Shown here in pieces: positions 22,667 through 34,351 of a stretch of DNA of 64,000 bases. The translations under genes and the position numbers were made by a program. A model generated the notes under the pieces. It saw only the letters and a list, made by a program, of their open reading frames with translations. It searched no databases and was not told the origin of the DNA. Location: positions 1 through 64,000 of the forward strand of contig NC_089185.1 in the NCBI RefSeq assembly GCF_947507565.1, in the 5' to 3' direction. Within the stretch, counting starts at the first letter, position 1. Each line of letters opens with the position of its first letter. Source of the stretch: Oscarella lobularis (lineage: Eukaryota; Porifera; Homoscleromorpha; Homosclerophorida; Oscarellidae).

Positions 22667-23336
22667 TTTGGAAAAGAAGCAACAATTATTAATGACCATG
22701 CAACAGGAACAGGCACGACGACGAGAAATAGAACGGCAACAAATGCTCGAACAGATTCGTCGAGAAGAGGAGATTACAATGGAACAGGCCCAGCGACTTG
22801 AGCGACTTCGTCAACAGCGAGAGGAGAAAATTCGACGAATGCAAGAAATGGAACGAGCACAGGAAGAAGAGCACGAACAATGGCTCGCCAAGCAGCGCCG
22901 AAGACGGCAGGAATTCGAACGAAAACGACGAATGCAGGAGGAAGAGTTACGACGATTGGAAGAAGAGAACGCGCGATTCAATGCCGTTTCCCCGCTGCGA
23001 CGACGGCACAAATCACCGACACCGACGCGCGGCGACGGCGACGACGTCGTCGCTAGTCCGTATCGTCGTTCAAATCGTTTGACGACACCGGAACGAAGAG
23101 GAGAGCCGCCGCCGCCGCCGCCGCCGGTACATCGAATCACGACGACGAGAACGACGACAATGACGCCGCCGGAATCGAGTTATTCGTCATCGTCGACAGA
23201 TGACGCAGACGAATCGGCGGCGCTCGCAACGAGCGGTCGCTTGGGCGACGACGACGACGACGACAACGACGACTTAGATGTAATTGAAAAAAAGCCTATC
23301 CACGGTTACTATAAGACGCACCAAGCTGATGTATAA
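17212..23336 (+). CDS. AFDN: afadin, junctional Ras/actin adaptor
   Basis: Exons begin at 17212, 17408 and 17705; the third is very long (to 19380), and about eight more run to 23336. Domains in order: first Ras-association domain (DFHGVMRFFFQDHRAKVSTK, then QLNWLKDDREGRFLLK); second RA domain (LLRIYAESIKPDGPYKTLLL); FHA domain (PYLIEVTPEGH, then HCKLANMSGVVTLTP); DIL domain (NLPAFLAFGEKHEETLLNYL, then CFKLNSIQLRTILHLY); PDZ domain (IEVSLMKGESGLGVSIIGGK, then WGIYVKSIVRGGTADKDG); and a long Glu/Arg coiled-coil tail. This is exactly the afadin order. Afadin links nectin-type adhesion receptors and Rap1/Ras to actin at cell junctions. Poly-Ala, poly-Asp and a poly-Gly run of about 17 residues (22615-22663) are lineage additions. 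A classical C-terminal F-actin-binding region is not obvious. Confidence 0.93.
22601..22664 (+). repeat. (GTC)n/(GGC)n coding trinucleotide run in afadin
   Basis: A GTC run encoding poly-Val passes straight into a GGC run encoding about 17 Gly within the afadin coiled-coil tail. The antisense frame is Arg/Pro-rich and explains several spurious minus-strand ORFs. Confidence 0.9.
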
Positions 23337-23828
23337 GCATATAGTCCACCACTAAGCGATTCCTTCTTGTTCGTACATATGTGCCGCTTGTCGCGACGTC
23401 ATATTTTAAATTCCATAATTAATTATTGTATCGCTATTATTTTCTTATGGTTTGGCTAGTAAGGCCAAAAGTGTATTACGAGCTAATTGTACTGTCTATC
23501 GTGTGCTTTAGTCTGTATCCGAAATCGAACAGGAGGACGAAACGATTGTCTGTTTACTGTTTCCGAAAGCGCTATCAAGCCGACCGCTAAGCAGCGATAT
23601 CTCGCGAAATGCTCTCCCGTCTGTCTAAAGGCTCGTCGTATTGGCTCTCAAAATAGCAAACCGATCGATTAGACAGAGTGAGCTTATCAGACGCCAATCG
23701 GGCAACGCCCCTCGCATGGGATGCGCTAAACCGGACGCTGTTAGTAGACGCCACCCGCGGCGAGAGGGCAAATAGACGACATTCGGGGTCGGCGAGCGCG
23801 TCAAAAAGCGAACGAGTGAACGTGCAAG
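23337..23828. other. intergenic gap afadin-ankyrin gene
   Basis: About 490 bases with no convincing ORF or RNA. The left part is AT-rich (probable afadin 3' UTR). The right part, from about 23690, is CpG-rich and probably the promoter and leader of the ankyrin gene. Confidence 0.4.
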
Positions 23829-25388
23829 ATGGTCGACGAGCGCAAAACGCGCTCGCGTCGTCAATCGACGACGTCTAGCGCTTCGACATCAGGACCTCAT
23901 TCTCCTCATCGTCGAAAAGCATTTGCCGTCGTCGTCGTCGATGCTGAGATGTTATTCGAAGCAATAGCGACAGGCGCAAGTCGTCGTTTGAGAAAGTATC
24001 TCAACGAAGGCGGCGGCGGCGGCGGCGGCGGCTCGAATGCAGCGAACGTGCGAGACGACGCTCATCGAACGTTGCTCATGCGAATCTGCTATTTGGACGA
24101 AGCGGAGAAACGCGAAACGATGACGCGAATCGTCGTCGAGCACGGATGCAACGTGAATGCGCAGGACGAGCTCGGACGAACGGCGTTGACGTACGCCGCC
24201 CTATTTGGTCGCGACGACGTCGTGAATTACTTAGTGGAAAAAGGCGCCGATGCGCTCATCGAAGACGTCGACGGCAACGGACCGCTTTATCACTGCGCTT
24301 CGGTCGGTAACGCCGAGATAGCGTGGACGCTCATAAAGGCATACGGCGGGCGCGGTCTCAACGTAAACAAGCGAAATTTGCAAGGTATGACGCCATTGCT
24401 ACAGGCGGCTAAACTCGGTCACGTGCACTGCGCCAAAGTTCTCGTCACCGAAGGCGGCGCATCGACGACCGTTCGCGATTTGGACGGCTTCATGAATGCC
24501 GAAGAGTGGGCGCGGTTCAGCGGACGTTTCTCCAATGACGATATTCTTCTCCTTTCGCCTATTGTCGCTAAGAAAATGCGATGCAAAGAACATCGACGCA
24601 GTCTCGGTCGAAAAATACTTTCCGATTATTTTATAGGTGGTGGTTCGACGTCGAACGAAACCAAATCGGGTCTCATTCGACAGTCGTTCAACACATTTCA
24701 TTTTGTCTCTCAAAGTGACCCGGAAGCGGTCAGTTCCGACGACGAGTCTGCCGTCACTGCCACCTCCGCCGCCGTCGCTGGATCATTGTCCTACGTTGCT
24801 TCGACGTCGGCACCCAATTTGCCGTTACTCGCTGGCGGCGGCGGCGGCGGCGGCGGCGGAAGCAACGTCTGGTCATCTCTTTCTTCTTCTTCTGCTGCTT
24901 CTTCCCCTGTTTCGCCGTCATCACAAAAATCTATGTTCCAAATTCAACTTCCCAAGGTCAAACCGCCACAGCTGGATGGAAGTGGGCATGAAACGGCCGC
25001 CGCCACCGCCGCCGCCACGCGACTTCACAAAATACACACAATTCGAGAAGAGGATACAACAGCCGGAAAAAAAACCGGAAGTGGTTGCATCAAGATGACG
25101 CCGACGCCGCCGCCGCCACCACCGCCTCCTCCTCCTCTTGCCACTGACTCCGATAATATTGCCGTACGCCTACCGTCTGTATCAAACAATAGGCTTTCTT
25201 TTTCTTCTTCTTCTGTTGCCGCTGGCTCGTCGACGTTGACCTTGCCCTATAGTTCATCACCCAAAACAGGGAAAGCAATTCGGCGCCGCACTACTGGTAG
25301 TGGCTCTTCGCCGCTTTCAAAAGATTCTACCATGAACAACGGCGGAGGCAGCCGGAGTCCGAGACGATCAAAATCCAAATCGATTTGA
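23829..25388 (+). CDS. ankyrin-repeat protein, intronless
   Basis: A single 519-residue open frame. Residues ~35-230 contain four to five ankyrin repeats: MLFEAIATGASRRLRKYL, RTLLMRICYLDEA, DELGRTALTYAALFGRDDVV, DGNGPLYHCASVGNAEIAW and GMTPLLQAAKLGHVHCAKVL. The last repeat is followed by DLDGFMNAEEWARFSGR. Poly-Gly loops interrupt the first repeat and the tail. The C-terminal half is low-complexity Ser/Pro/Ala with a basic end (KSKSI). The N terminus is Ser/Arg-rich. The pattern of a short repeat block then a long disordered tail resembles the ANKRD33/34/63 group, but I cannot assign an orthologue. It has no introns, unlike most neighbours. Confidence 0.8.
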   Translation: MVDERKTRSRRQSTTSSASTSGPHSPHRRKAFAVVVVDAEMLFEAIATGASRRLRKYLNEGGGGGGGGSNAANVRDDAHRTLLMRICYLDEAEKRETMTRIVVEHGCNVNAQDELGRTALTYAALFGRDDVVNYLVEKGADALIEDVDGNGPLYHCASVGNAEIAWTLIKAYGGRGLNVNKRNLQGMTPLLQAAKLGHVHCAKVLVTEGGASTTVRDLDGFMNAEEWARFSGRFSNDDILLLSPIVAKKMRCKEHRRSLGRKILSDYFIGGGSTSNETKSGLIRQSFNTFHFVSQSDPEAVSSDDESAVTATSAAVAGSLSYVASTSAPNLPLLAGGGGGGGGGSNVWSSLSSSSAASSPVSPSSQKSMFQIQLPKVKPPQLDGSGHETAAATAAATRLHKIHTIREEDTTAGKKTGSGCIKMTPTPPPPPPPPPPLATDSDNIAVRLPSVSNNRLSFSSSSVAAGSSTLTLPYSSSPKTGKAIRRRTTGSGSSPLSKDSTMNNGGGSRSPRRSKSKSI

Positions 25389-25568
25389 TGCATGCTCATA
25401 TTTATTATTATATCCGCAAGTTTTTTTATGGATCTGCCGACTGATTGAATTGCACTCAGTGTTCCCGGATTGTTTCCTTTTCCCGCCGCGTGACGTCGCG
25501 CCTTGCCATTGGCTGTCCGATCGCGAGAAGGCAATTTCATTCACCGACTGGCGAAATCGACGAAAACA
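25389..25568. promoter_or_regulatory. DMC1 upstream region
   Basis: 180 bases between the ankyrin gene stop and the DMC1 start, with a TGACGTC word near 25491. It must hold both the ankyrin 3' end and the DMC1 promoter; nothing more can be seen. Confidence 0.3.
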
Positions 25569-27506
25569 TGGCCGATCAGGTGGTAGCTGACAACGAAATG
25601 ACGATGGACGACGAAGAGGAGGTAAACGAGCGCGCAAAACCACGCGAAAAGGCCCCAAATAGCCGTTTTTACGCAGTCCTTCTTCCAAGACATCGATCTC
25701 CTTCAAAATCACGGCATCGTGAGTGACGCAATGCGTCGTTCGAGTCGCTCCTAGACTGGACGTCTTCGTCTAGAACGTAGCCGACATAAAAAAGCTAAAA
25801 TCGGCCGGAATTTGCACGATCAAGGTGACACGTGTTCGAGCACGTGTCAATTCCAATTCCTCCATTCTCTGCACACGTAGGGAATTCAAATGACGACGCG
25901 CAAAAAATTAGGCAATATCAAGGGAATCTCCGAAGCAAAAGTAGACAAAATCAAAGAAGCGTCTCAAAAACTATGCGTAACCCCCAATTAATATGACGTC
26001 ACTATATTCCACTGACTGGAAATTAATTAAGGATCCCGGATTTTTGACGGCTTTAGAATATAGCGAAAAACGGCGACATTGTTTCAGAATTTCAACCGGA
26101 AGTGACGAATTAGAGTAAAAAAATATTTCTCAATTTTTGACGTTGTACATTTTTTCTCCTATAGCAAACTTCTGGGAGGTGCGAAACTATCATCCATCCT
26201 AATTAAACAAATTGAATTTTTCTCAAATAAAGGGGGAATTGAAAGTATGGCCATCACGGAAGTATTTGGAGGTAAGGCTACTAAGCGATGTATCTGTTTA
26301 GTCTAGTTCCAATGGCTGAGTCTAGATACTAGTTGATAGCCCAGCATGCTCACTTATCACATACCTCTTCAAGGCTCTTGCACCTTGACCATCTGTACTT
26401 AGTCATACAATGCCATAAATGATACTTATGTACGCGCGCCTACTTCTAGAATTTCGAACTGGAAAGACACAGCTCTCTCACACTCTATGCGGTTTGCGCA
26501 CTGACATCTCCTAGCTCTCCTCTAATTTCTCAACCGTACTGCAGTCACTACCCAAATGCCTGGACGCGGCTACCACGGCGGAAAAGTTGTCTTCATTGAC
26601 ACGGAGGTAGTCAAGACAGTGAGACCACTTCATATATCATGTCCCTCTCTCTTTAGAACACATTGTATCCTTAACACTCTACTCCCTATTCTTCTATAAT
26701 CTTCCTTCCTTAATTTACTTATCAGTCGTCCCGATCGACTTCGAGCGATAGCAGATCGATTCAATTTGGATCATACAGCTGTCTTGGATAACGTATTATA
26801 CGCCAGAGCATACACAAGTGCGTTGAAGCCCCTCCCTATTGTATACATATATCTCCCTGTCTCTTCTCCAAGGCGAACATCAGACAGAACTGCTGGATTT
26901 CGTCGCCGCTAAATTTCACGAAGAGCCAAACGTTTTCAAACTCCTAGTGAGTTGAGAGCGAGCGGAATGCGTTTACCTACGTCTATCGTCTCTAGATTGT
27001 GGATTCCATTATGGCTCTTTTCAGAGTCGACTTCAGCGGACGCGGAGAACTCGCAGACAGACAACAAAAACTCGCTCAATTACTATCACGACTTCAAAAA
27101 ATATCCGAGGGTAAGAAGGAAGAGACCTTAATTAATTCCTTTATTCTCTTTGGTGGATAGAATACAACGTTGGCGTTTTTATCACCAATCAGATGACAGC
27201 TGATCCCGGTGCAGCTATGAGGTCAGAAACAAAACACTGCGACGTCATAAAATTGATTTTTGAGGGGGTTAGCTTTCAAGCGGATCCTAAAAAGCCAATT
27301 GGCGGCCACATCCTCGCACACGCGTCAACAACGAGAATCAGTTTGCGCAAAGGACGAGGCGAAGTCCGAATCGCAAAGATTTACGATAGGTAAGAAAGGG
27401 GATGACATCATGCACGACGACGAGACCCTTACTTAGCCCAGACATGCCCGAAAACGAGGCGACGTTCGCTATAACAAACGGAGGCATAGCAGACGCCAAA
27501 GAATGA
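25569..27506 (+). CDS. DMC1: DMC1 meiotic recombinase
   Basis: A chain of about 14 short exons from [13 protein letters not shown] at 25569 to the conserved end GGIADAKE with TGA at 27504-27506. The helix-hairpin-helix N-terminal domain is present ([19 protein letters not shown], then [14 protein letters not shown]). The RecA core follows: [20 protein letters not shown], Walker [23 protein letters not shown], Walker B-like [15 protein letters not shown], and [20 protein letters not shown]. The N terminus, IESMAITE and the [12 protein letters not shown] end distinguish DMC1 from RAD51. DMC1 forms filaments on resected ssDNA for homologue strand exchange in meiosis, so this animal keeps a meiosis-specific recombinase. 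The Walker A exon is preceded by an intron of ordinary length (about 26272-26449). Confidence 0.95.
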
Positions 27507-27544
27507 CACAAACCCCCCGTCTGTATTCTTGTTCTTGTTATTTA

Positions 27545-28959
27545 TCACATATCCTCTACACTCCACTTGTACGCTTCGTCGTTCCACGCCTGTTTGTTGG
27601 ACAACGTCCTGTATCTCTCCTTCTCGAACCCGTTCGATCGATCCACGCCGTCCCATCGATATCCAGGTCGAATATCAAAGCGGTTAGGAGGATAGTGACC
27701 CTTCCACGTTGGCCTCTCTAATAAAATAGCGTCCTTGTCTCTCGGGGATTTTTTTTTCTTTGCTTACCTGGTTTCTTTCGTCCCGTCGTCGTCACTTTCC
27801 GCTTTTTAATAAACGCCAGCATTGGGTCGCCACTTCGCTCGGTATCCCGTAGCATTTTATCCAAATCTTTGTCGTCCTTGTAACGAGCGAGAGGCTTGGA
27901 CATTTCGTAGATCATATCATCAATCTCCTTTTCCTTCATCTTCGCTTGCGCAACCCTAAGAAAAAATAATAATAATAATAATAATACTGTGTCTTCTTCT
28001 TCTTCTTCTTCTTACCCTCTTCCCCACTGCGCATATTTTTCTAAATGTTCCGCTTCCTTTTCTTCCTTCTTTCTCTGTTTCATTCGCTCTAGTCTCGGAT
28101 CGACACGTCGACCCTCCTTGTCTCGAAAGACAGTCGCCGCTCCTTTTCCCGAAACGCTTGCGTCCATCTGGTGAAACATTTCCTCTTCCCGTTTTCTCGC
28201 CTGTCGAATTTCATCTCGCATCGTCGACGAACTCTGCAAGCCAGCTTTACCACCGCTCGTCATTTGCCGCCGCTTCTCTTCTCTCTGCGGCGAAGCAATA
28301 GACCGTTTTCTCCTTGAAGAAGGAGACGAGTCTCTTCTCTGTCTTCTTCTAGGAGGAGACTCGTCCGAGTCATGACTTTGCATAGGCCTCCTTGGGGGAG
28401 ATTCATCAGAATCACGGCTTCTCGCTCTCCTCCTCGGTGGCGATTCATCTGAATCATGCCTCTGTCTCTCAGAATGACGCTGTCTTGGTGGAGATTCATC
28501 TGAATCGCGACTACGTTGTCTTCCTCTTCGTCTCGGTGGCGATTCATCTGAATCGTGTCTCTTTCGTCGTCTCGGCGGTGATTGATCCGATCCAGAGTCG
28601 TGTCTTGTACGTCGTTTGCGCGGAGGCGACATATCGTCCAAGTGTGCCGATTTCAAATCTTCCAATCGTCGTTCTTCGGCTGTCATTGGTCGCCACAGTC
28701 GTCTCTGTCTCTCCTCTTTTCCTTCGTCGACGAAACCCGCCACAATCGGTTTCTCGTCCTCTCCGAGTGGCTCATCATCTTCTTCGTCCTTCAAACGAAT
28801 GGAAATGGATACTGAAGAAGCGGGCGTCCACGAAACATCGTCGTCTACGAGTCGGCTACGAGTTCCCGATGAGGCCCCCTTTCTTTTCTTTTTCTTCGCC
28901 TTCTTCTTCTCGTCATCTCCCGACAAGTACCTCTTTAGATACTCCGCTTTGCTGGTCAT
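27545..28959 (-). CDS. BUD13: BUD13, RES-complex pre-mRNA retention/splicing factor
   Basis: On the minus strand a large first exon begins at 28959 ([14 protein letters not shown]). Two smaller exons follow, and TGA is at 27545-27547. The C terminus is diagnostic: [21 protein letters not shown] and the end AYKWSVEDM. The middle has seven to eight copies of a D-S-D-E-S-P-P-R-R element, as in animal BUD13 proteins, followed by a helical block ([15 protein letters not shown]). BUD13 binds RNA-binding and FHA partners (RBMX2, SNIP1) to form the RES complex in the activated spliceosome. It converges on DMC1 with 38 bases between the stops, and its start is 64 bases from a divergent gene. Confidence 0.93.
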
Positions 28960-29023
28960 TGTGCCTCTGCAACAACGTTGCTAGATCGACACACGCCCGT
29001 ATGCGCATCTCTTGAGCTGAGAT
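28960..29023. promoter_or_regulatory. bidirectional promoter, BUD13 / TPR-like gene
   Basis: Only 64 bases separate the start codons of two divergent genes, so the promoter elements must be shared or lie within leaders and first exons. Confidence 0.55.
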
Positions 29024-32000
29024 ATGGCGGCAGAGAAGGCGTCGAAGCCGGCGACATTTGCTCGCATGCTCTCGTGGGAGTTCTCAAGACCGTCTGTTAT
29101 TGCACCTTCGAAAAGCAGAAGACGATCGTCTGCAGCAGAAAAAGAAGAAGAGGAGGAGGAATCCGAAAACTCGAACTCATCATCGGAATATTACACAGCC
29201 GAAGAATCGCCGACGTCGGACGACAACTCAATAACGCCCACAGCAGCTACAGCCGTTCCATTACCGCCGTCAGAGCAAAAACGCCGACGTCGTCCATCGA
29301 AACGTCAGCGAAGACGTCATCGATTGGAAAGACGCGAATTTCTCGCTCCATTCGCCGAAGGATTCGACGACGACGCGACCGAAGCGGTGCGCGACGCACT
29401 CGACGAAGATCTGACGACGACAAGAACGCGTCGAGTCGTGCCAACATTGGCCGAAATTTGCATTCGAGCCGTTTGGGGCGGTCCGTCCATTCGCCGAGAG
29501 AAAAATCTCGATGACGAAATTCGTAAGTGAAAATTAATCAATTAATTTAATTAATTAACTTAATTATTTAATTAATTGTGGAAGGTAAGAAGCCGTTTTT
29601 TATGGATCGAATGAAGTTGGAAAGGCGTGCTCATCAGTCGATTGCTTCGGTGCAGATCAAATGGCTACATAAAAATTTAGCTTCGATACAATCTGTCAAT
29701 TATAGTTATAATAAATCAGGTAAACGAAAAAACATTTATATATTAAATTAAATGATTGTGTAACTACAGGTGACAAGAGCAAAAGAAAGGGCAATGATGA
29801 TAAGCCCTTGGGCTATTGTGATCGCTTTCTTTTGGACAGTTTTGATAGCGACGGATACGGAGGTCTCTATACGCCCTTACCTCATCCTGATCCAGCATCA
29901 AATGAGGAGGAGAGTCTTGCTACAATGGCACACGTGCTCGATCTCATGCTTGGCCCCAATACAAGTTTGGCAAATATTGAACGCTTGAGATCTGCCTTAA
30001 AAGCGAGGTACACAATAATCAATTAAAACAGAGCTCACTTCAATAATATCGCTTTTACACTTACGGAGACTTTGTCTGAACATTTAAATAATCAATTTCT
30101 ATTAGATATCCTAAATTGACGTGTAATGATTTCGATGATGCACTTCCGTACGTGTGGTGGGCGCGAGGAAACGTCACAGCCGCCGCGGAGGCATTCATAC
30201 AGCGTTCCAACGCCATAAAAGAAAAATCAGGTTTTTTAATTAAAAAACGCATTTCGCGACTCTCAAATCCTTTCCTCAAAGTCACTCTTTGCGGATATTA
30301 TCTAAATGAAGTTGGCCGTCTCTATACAATATTCGGAGACAGACAAAAGAGCGCCAAGTTCTTTCGATTGGCTAGCGAAGCCGTTCCCATTTTCAGCTAT
30401 CAAAAGCTTAACGATGTCTCCATGCCAGACTTAAGAGACGCAGTACGCACAATATCTATTAAAAAATACATTAATAAAACTCTCTTTTAGGTGTCAATGT
30501 CTAGTCTGGCTCTTTCAGCTGCAGCGTGGGATTGCGGGTAAAGAAAATACGCACTATACAACGACTTTTATCTTTATAATCTAGGGTGTTGGACGAACCG
30601 TGTGCTGTCCAAGCGGCAGAATGGTGGAAAACCGTTCTTCTTTCGCCATCCATTCCATCGCTTGTCACTCAAGAGGCTTTTCTCTCTCGTCTCGCCGTTC
30701 ACGCCGGAAAATTTGCTGACAGATCGAAAGGTGAGACCGAAGGAGGAAAAAATGACGTCATCATTTTATTTAGGAAAAGAAAGCTCTTCTTCTTCTTCTT
30801 CTTCTTCTCTTGATTGGCTTAGGGAGTGTGCGGATTTTCTCCAAGGTTTTGTTGAAAAGTCACCCCAATTGTATCATTACTTGGCACTCACCTATGCCCT
30901 TCGTGGAATGCCTGTAGAATCAAAAAGGTTTCATAAGCAATACATTGAAAGGTACTAATAAATAAATAAATACACTGTATTATTATTATTATTATTTCAG
31001 ACATTCGAGCTTTTTGACGTGGGATAACGGTTTGCCGGGAACTCATCGCGGCATGGAAGATGGCACTTGGATCAGCAATCTTAGAAATCCTTGGCAACCT
31101 GTTATCACTCTTCTAGAACACTTGGATGGCTCTCCACTCCCAATACTCAAACTGAAATGGAGAACTAGGCTCACTAATCCAATGACACGTCTAAGGTCTT
31201 TTCCCTCCAACTATAAAATAATTAATTATTATTATTATTATTATTATTATATTTTCTCAGACTTCCAAAATATGGACCCGGAAATTTTTCTCCAAAACCG
31301 CTTTCGTTCCAAGTTGACTCGAATGGATATCTATCTATTGGATTAGTAAACGACTTTCCGCCGTTACGAGGTCTTCTACTCGACCTCCACACTGGGTACA
31401 TTAGGAAACTTCTCTTTCTCTTTCTGTTTTTGAATTTTTTCGTACAGTGCTCTCTCTTTTCCTTACGTTCCACACGTGACGAACGAGTGGTTTACATTTC
31501 AGGATTTTTCTACTGGTTCGAAATTGAATTGCGACGTTTTCTCGCTTTGATACGTTTCTTGTACAGATTCAGAAGGAGGAGCCATACTTCCAGTTCCCTT
31601 TGTTGTCTTTGAACGAAATGGAAAGCGCGTCGAATTTCTTCAGGCTTGCTCCCACTCGCGAAACAAACACCACTGGGATAAATCAGAAAATAGCCTATCA
31701 ATACTCTTTATGACCGATCTCGCCACACGGCGACGAATGAAGGTCGATCTTCGTACAATAATTCGCAAAAAATTGAAAGAAGTAGACACGCTCGCACTCA
31801 ATATAAATATCCTTAAACTAAAAGGTCTTTTTGAAGGCTTTTCTAGAGAAAGCGACGACTGAGTTCAAAGGAGACCGCCTTCTTTTGGAAGAAAAAAAGT
31901 CGCGTATTGAGAAAATGTTTGAGCAAGGATTAGCTAGCACCTGGCAGGTACTAGAGTGATCCCCCAGTCGGCAGATCCTTCGCTGAGACGAATTTTCATA

Positions 32001-33301
32001 CTATAGGAAATTGCAGCAAAGAAGGAGGAACACTTAAAGAAAGTAAACGGATTTCATTTGCATATGAAATCGTTCGTTTCATACGGAGAGGCGACAGTAG
32101 CTCTAATGTTTAGCGCTTTGCATTTGAACGCCAGACGTCGTCCTGTACTAGACCTCGTGGTGGTGAGAAGATCTTAGCCTCAGAGACTCACTCACTATCT
32201 TTGATTTTAGATAGTCAACTGTCAAACTGCCCATACATTTAAGGAACCAAAAGTCTACTTCTGTCTTGACTCAGACTGTTTTGAGTGGTTCTATCCCAAA
32301 AATCCGGATAATGCCCACCCGGAAATGAAGTAAGACGAATCTCTCCTAATTTAGCGTCAAAAGGAAAGGAGATCATTGCAGATACATTGCAATAAAGAAG
32401 GGAAAGGTGGCGGGAAACCCGGAAAAGGCTACGTATCACTTAGTTGACGAAAACGGTTGCTTCGTACACGAGACTCCTCTTCCTTTTTGCTTTCTTTGGG
32501 GCATTTACCTTGGCAGTGTCATCGAAAGCAAAAGGCAAGATTTTAATTAAATTTTCGACATTATTGCGGCGTGAAAACAATGATTTCTGGTTTAGGATAA
32601 GATTGTCATTTCCAAACAGCGAAGCAGAGCTCGACGTCATAAAAGAGTCGGCGTTTGATATTATGGGAATTAGTGCGACAGAGCTGACGTCATCGGCGTT
32701 ATTCATCTTGGCGACAGACGGTCTTTTTGTCGTGGATCCAACGAGTCTTCATCTCTTCAACGAAGAAGGCGAACGTCCTCTGATTGAAGGCTCTTTTCAT
32801 AAGATGAAAATTATGGAATGCAAAGGCAAATATGTGGCAATTGCACTAGATTACTTCATCGTCCTTTTGGAAATTAAAAAGTGAGTGACTTTAGATAGGA
32901 TTATCACATCTAAACTTATTATTGTATATAGGACGGTTGTTTCCGTGCTTTGCAAAGTTGAACTTCCTAGTTGCCCAAGCGAAGTTTGCCTACTTCCGGG
33001 TTCTGGTAAGCTGGGGAGATCGTATGAGATTGATCAATACTATTTTTCGTTAGCCGGCTTTTTGATTACGTCCGGTCTTTTTGACGAATCGGATGAAGTG
33101 TTCGATGAGCAATTATTCTGGTTCAATCTGAGCGGTTCTTTGAAAGGCGTTCTTCCCATTCTCGGCAAAGGTCCTCACTCCTTTTTCCCGCTCTACGTCA
33201 AACAGAAGGACGAAGAAAGATCGCCGCCGCGGGCAATTTTGAATGTCTATTTTTACGATGGAAGAGGAGGAGTCTGTTGCATGTCACTTGACGACATGTG
33301 A
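29024..33301 (+). CDS. large unrecognised protein, TPR-like helical region
   Basis: A multi-exon gene from MAAEKASKPATFARML at 29024 to TGA at 33299-33301. The N-terminal exon is Ser/Glu-rich, then strongly basic. The central part has helical hairpins that look like tetratricopeptide repeats: PYVWWARGNVTAAAEAFIQR, YYLNEVGRLYTIFGDRQKSA, KFFRLASEAVPIFSY and LYHYLALTYALRGMPVESK. A poly-Ser run ((TCT)n near 30784-30810) sits in one exon. The C-terminal third has alternating beta-type sequence (SALFILATDGLFVVDPTSLH, then KYVAIALDYFIVLLEIKK) that could be a propeller or sandwich. A coiled-coil-like segment lies near 31850-32050. No signal peptide or membrane segment is evident. I do not recognise a family. 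The exon near 31500-31570 is uncertain, because an acceptor at 31566 gives a better-looking frame. Confidence 0.6.
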
Positions 33302-33560
33302 ACGAGGGTTGGAAGATGGGTGGGTCAGTCAGCCACACGTTAGCTCACGTGACGGTTTACGCTCTCCAGAAATGCGAGAGGTGTTGCTCCGGCCTTTTTT
33401 ACGCGTTCTGGCTCATCCGAATGGGCAGGCAGACTTCGATCGTGCAGACCAGACTCCAGCAGTAAGCAAACTGTGCTGTACAAGCTTTCGCTTCTCAATA
33501 CACGAGGCCTCTCTCCTCTTTTTTATAGTCTTTAGAGAGTCAAAGTTGTCTAAGTTCGCG
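33302..33560. other. intergenic gap before the SLAC1-like gene
   Basis: About 260 bases with no convincing gene. The frame running into 33561 from upstream starts without good context, and the conserved product begins at the ATG at 33561. Confidence 0.35.
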
Positions 33561-34310
33561 ATGGGAGCCGACAATCTTTCTCTCGCGTCGACGCGCAGTC
33601 GTTCGAGTAGTCGCGCTCGCGGAGGCGGCAGTCGCGCGTCGTCAATCGCTTCGGCGACGTCGTCTCGACGAAAAAAAGTGACGTGGGCCGATCATCCGGA
33701 ACTGACGAAAGGCGTCGACGAAAATCGCTTTATTGGCGCTCTCGAAGGCCCCGAATTGGATCACATCAAAGGAACGCGACATTTTCTCGTCGAAGACGGC
33801 GAAGACAAAAAGTGGCCCTTTCTTCTTCGCTTCAAAAACGTCATTTTCGGCGTTTCGCTCGGTCTCGCCGCTCAGGCGGTCATGTGGAAATATCTCACTC
33901 ATATTGACGTTATGAAACCGTACAAAATACCGGCGTTCGTCAACGAGACATTCTGGATTGTCGCTCTCCTTGCTCTCCTCATCTCTTTCTTCATCTATTC
34001 GCTCAAAATCATTTTCTGGCGCGGCGGCGTTTACAGGGAATTTCTCCATCCGGTTCGCGTCAATTTTTTCTTTGCTCCCTTCGTCGTTTCGCTTCTGCTC
34101 ATGCTCGCAATTCCGCAACGATTCATCATCATACCGTCAAATTTTAATCAGGTATCAATAATCCTATATAAGTAGACATTACGATAATACTTTCTCCACA
34201 AGTCTACGACTATGAGCATTGCTGGAAATAACAGTAGTATTGTCTATGATAATCTCCCAGATCCCTGGAACATGGACTATGTAAGATTTTCTAAATCATC
34301 ACCTCTTGTT

Positions 34311-34351
<41 letters not shown>

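Noticed and set aside
22168-22716. Long Arg-rich and Pro/Ser-rich minus-strand frames opposite afadin
   Set aside because: They are the antisense of GGC/GAA-rich coding repeats in the afadin tail and have no domain-like content.
33243-33560. Upstream extension of the SLAC1-like frame from about 33243
   Set aside because: The extension overlaps the last exon of the previous gene and has no conserved content; the Ser/Arg-rich N terminus begins at ATG 33561.
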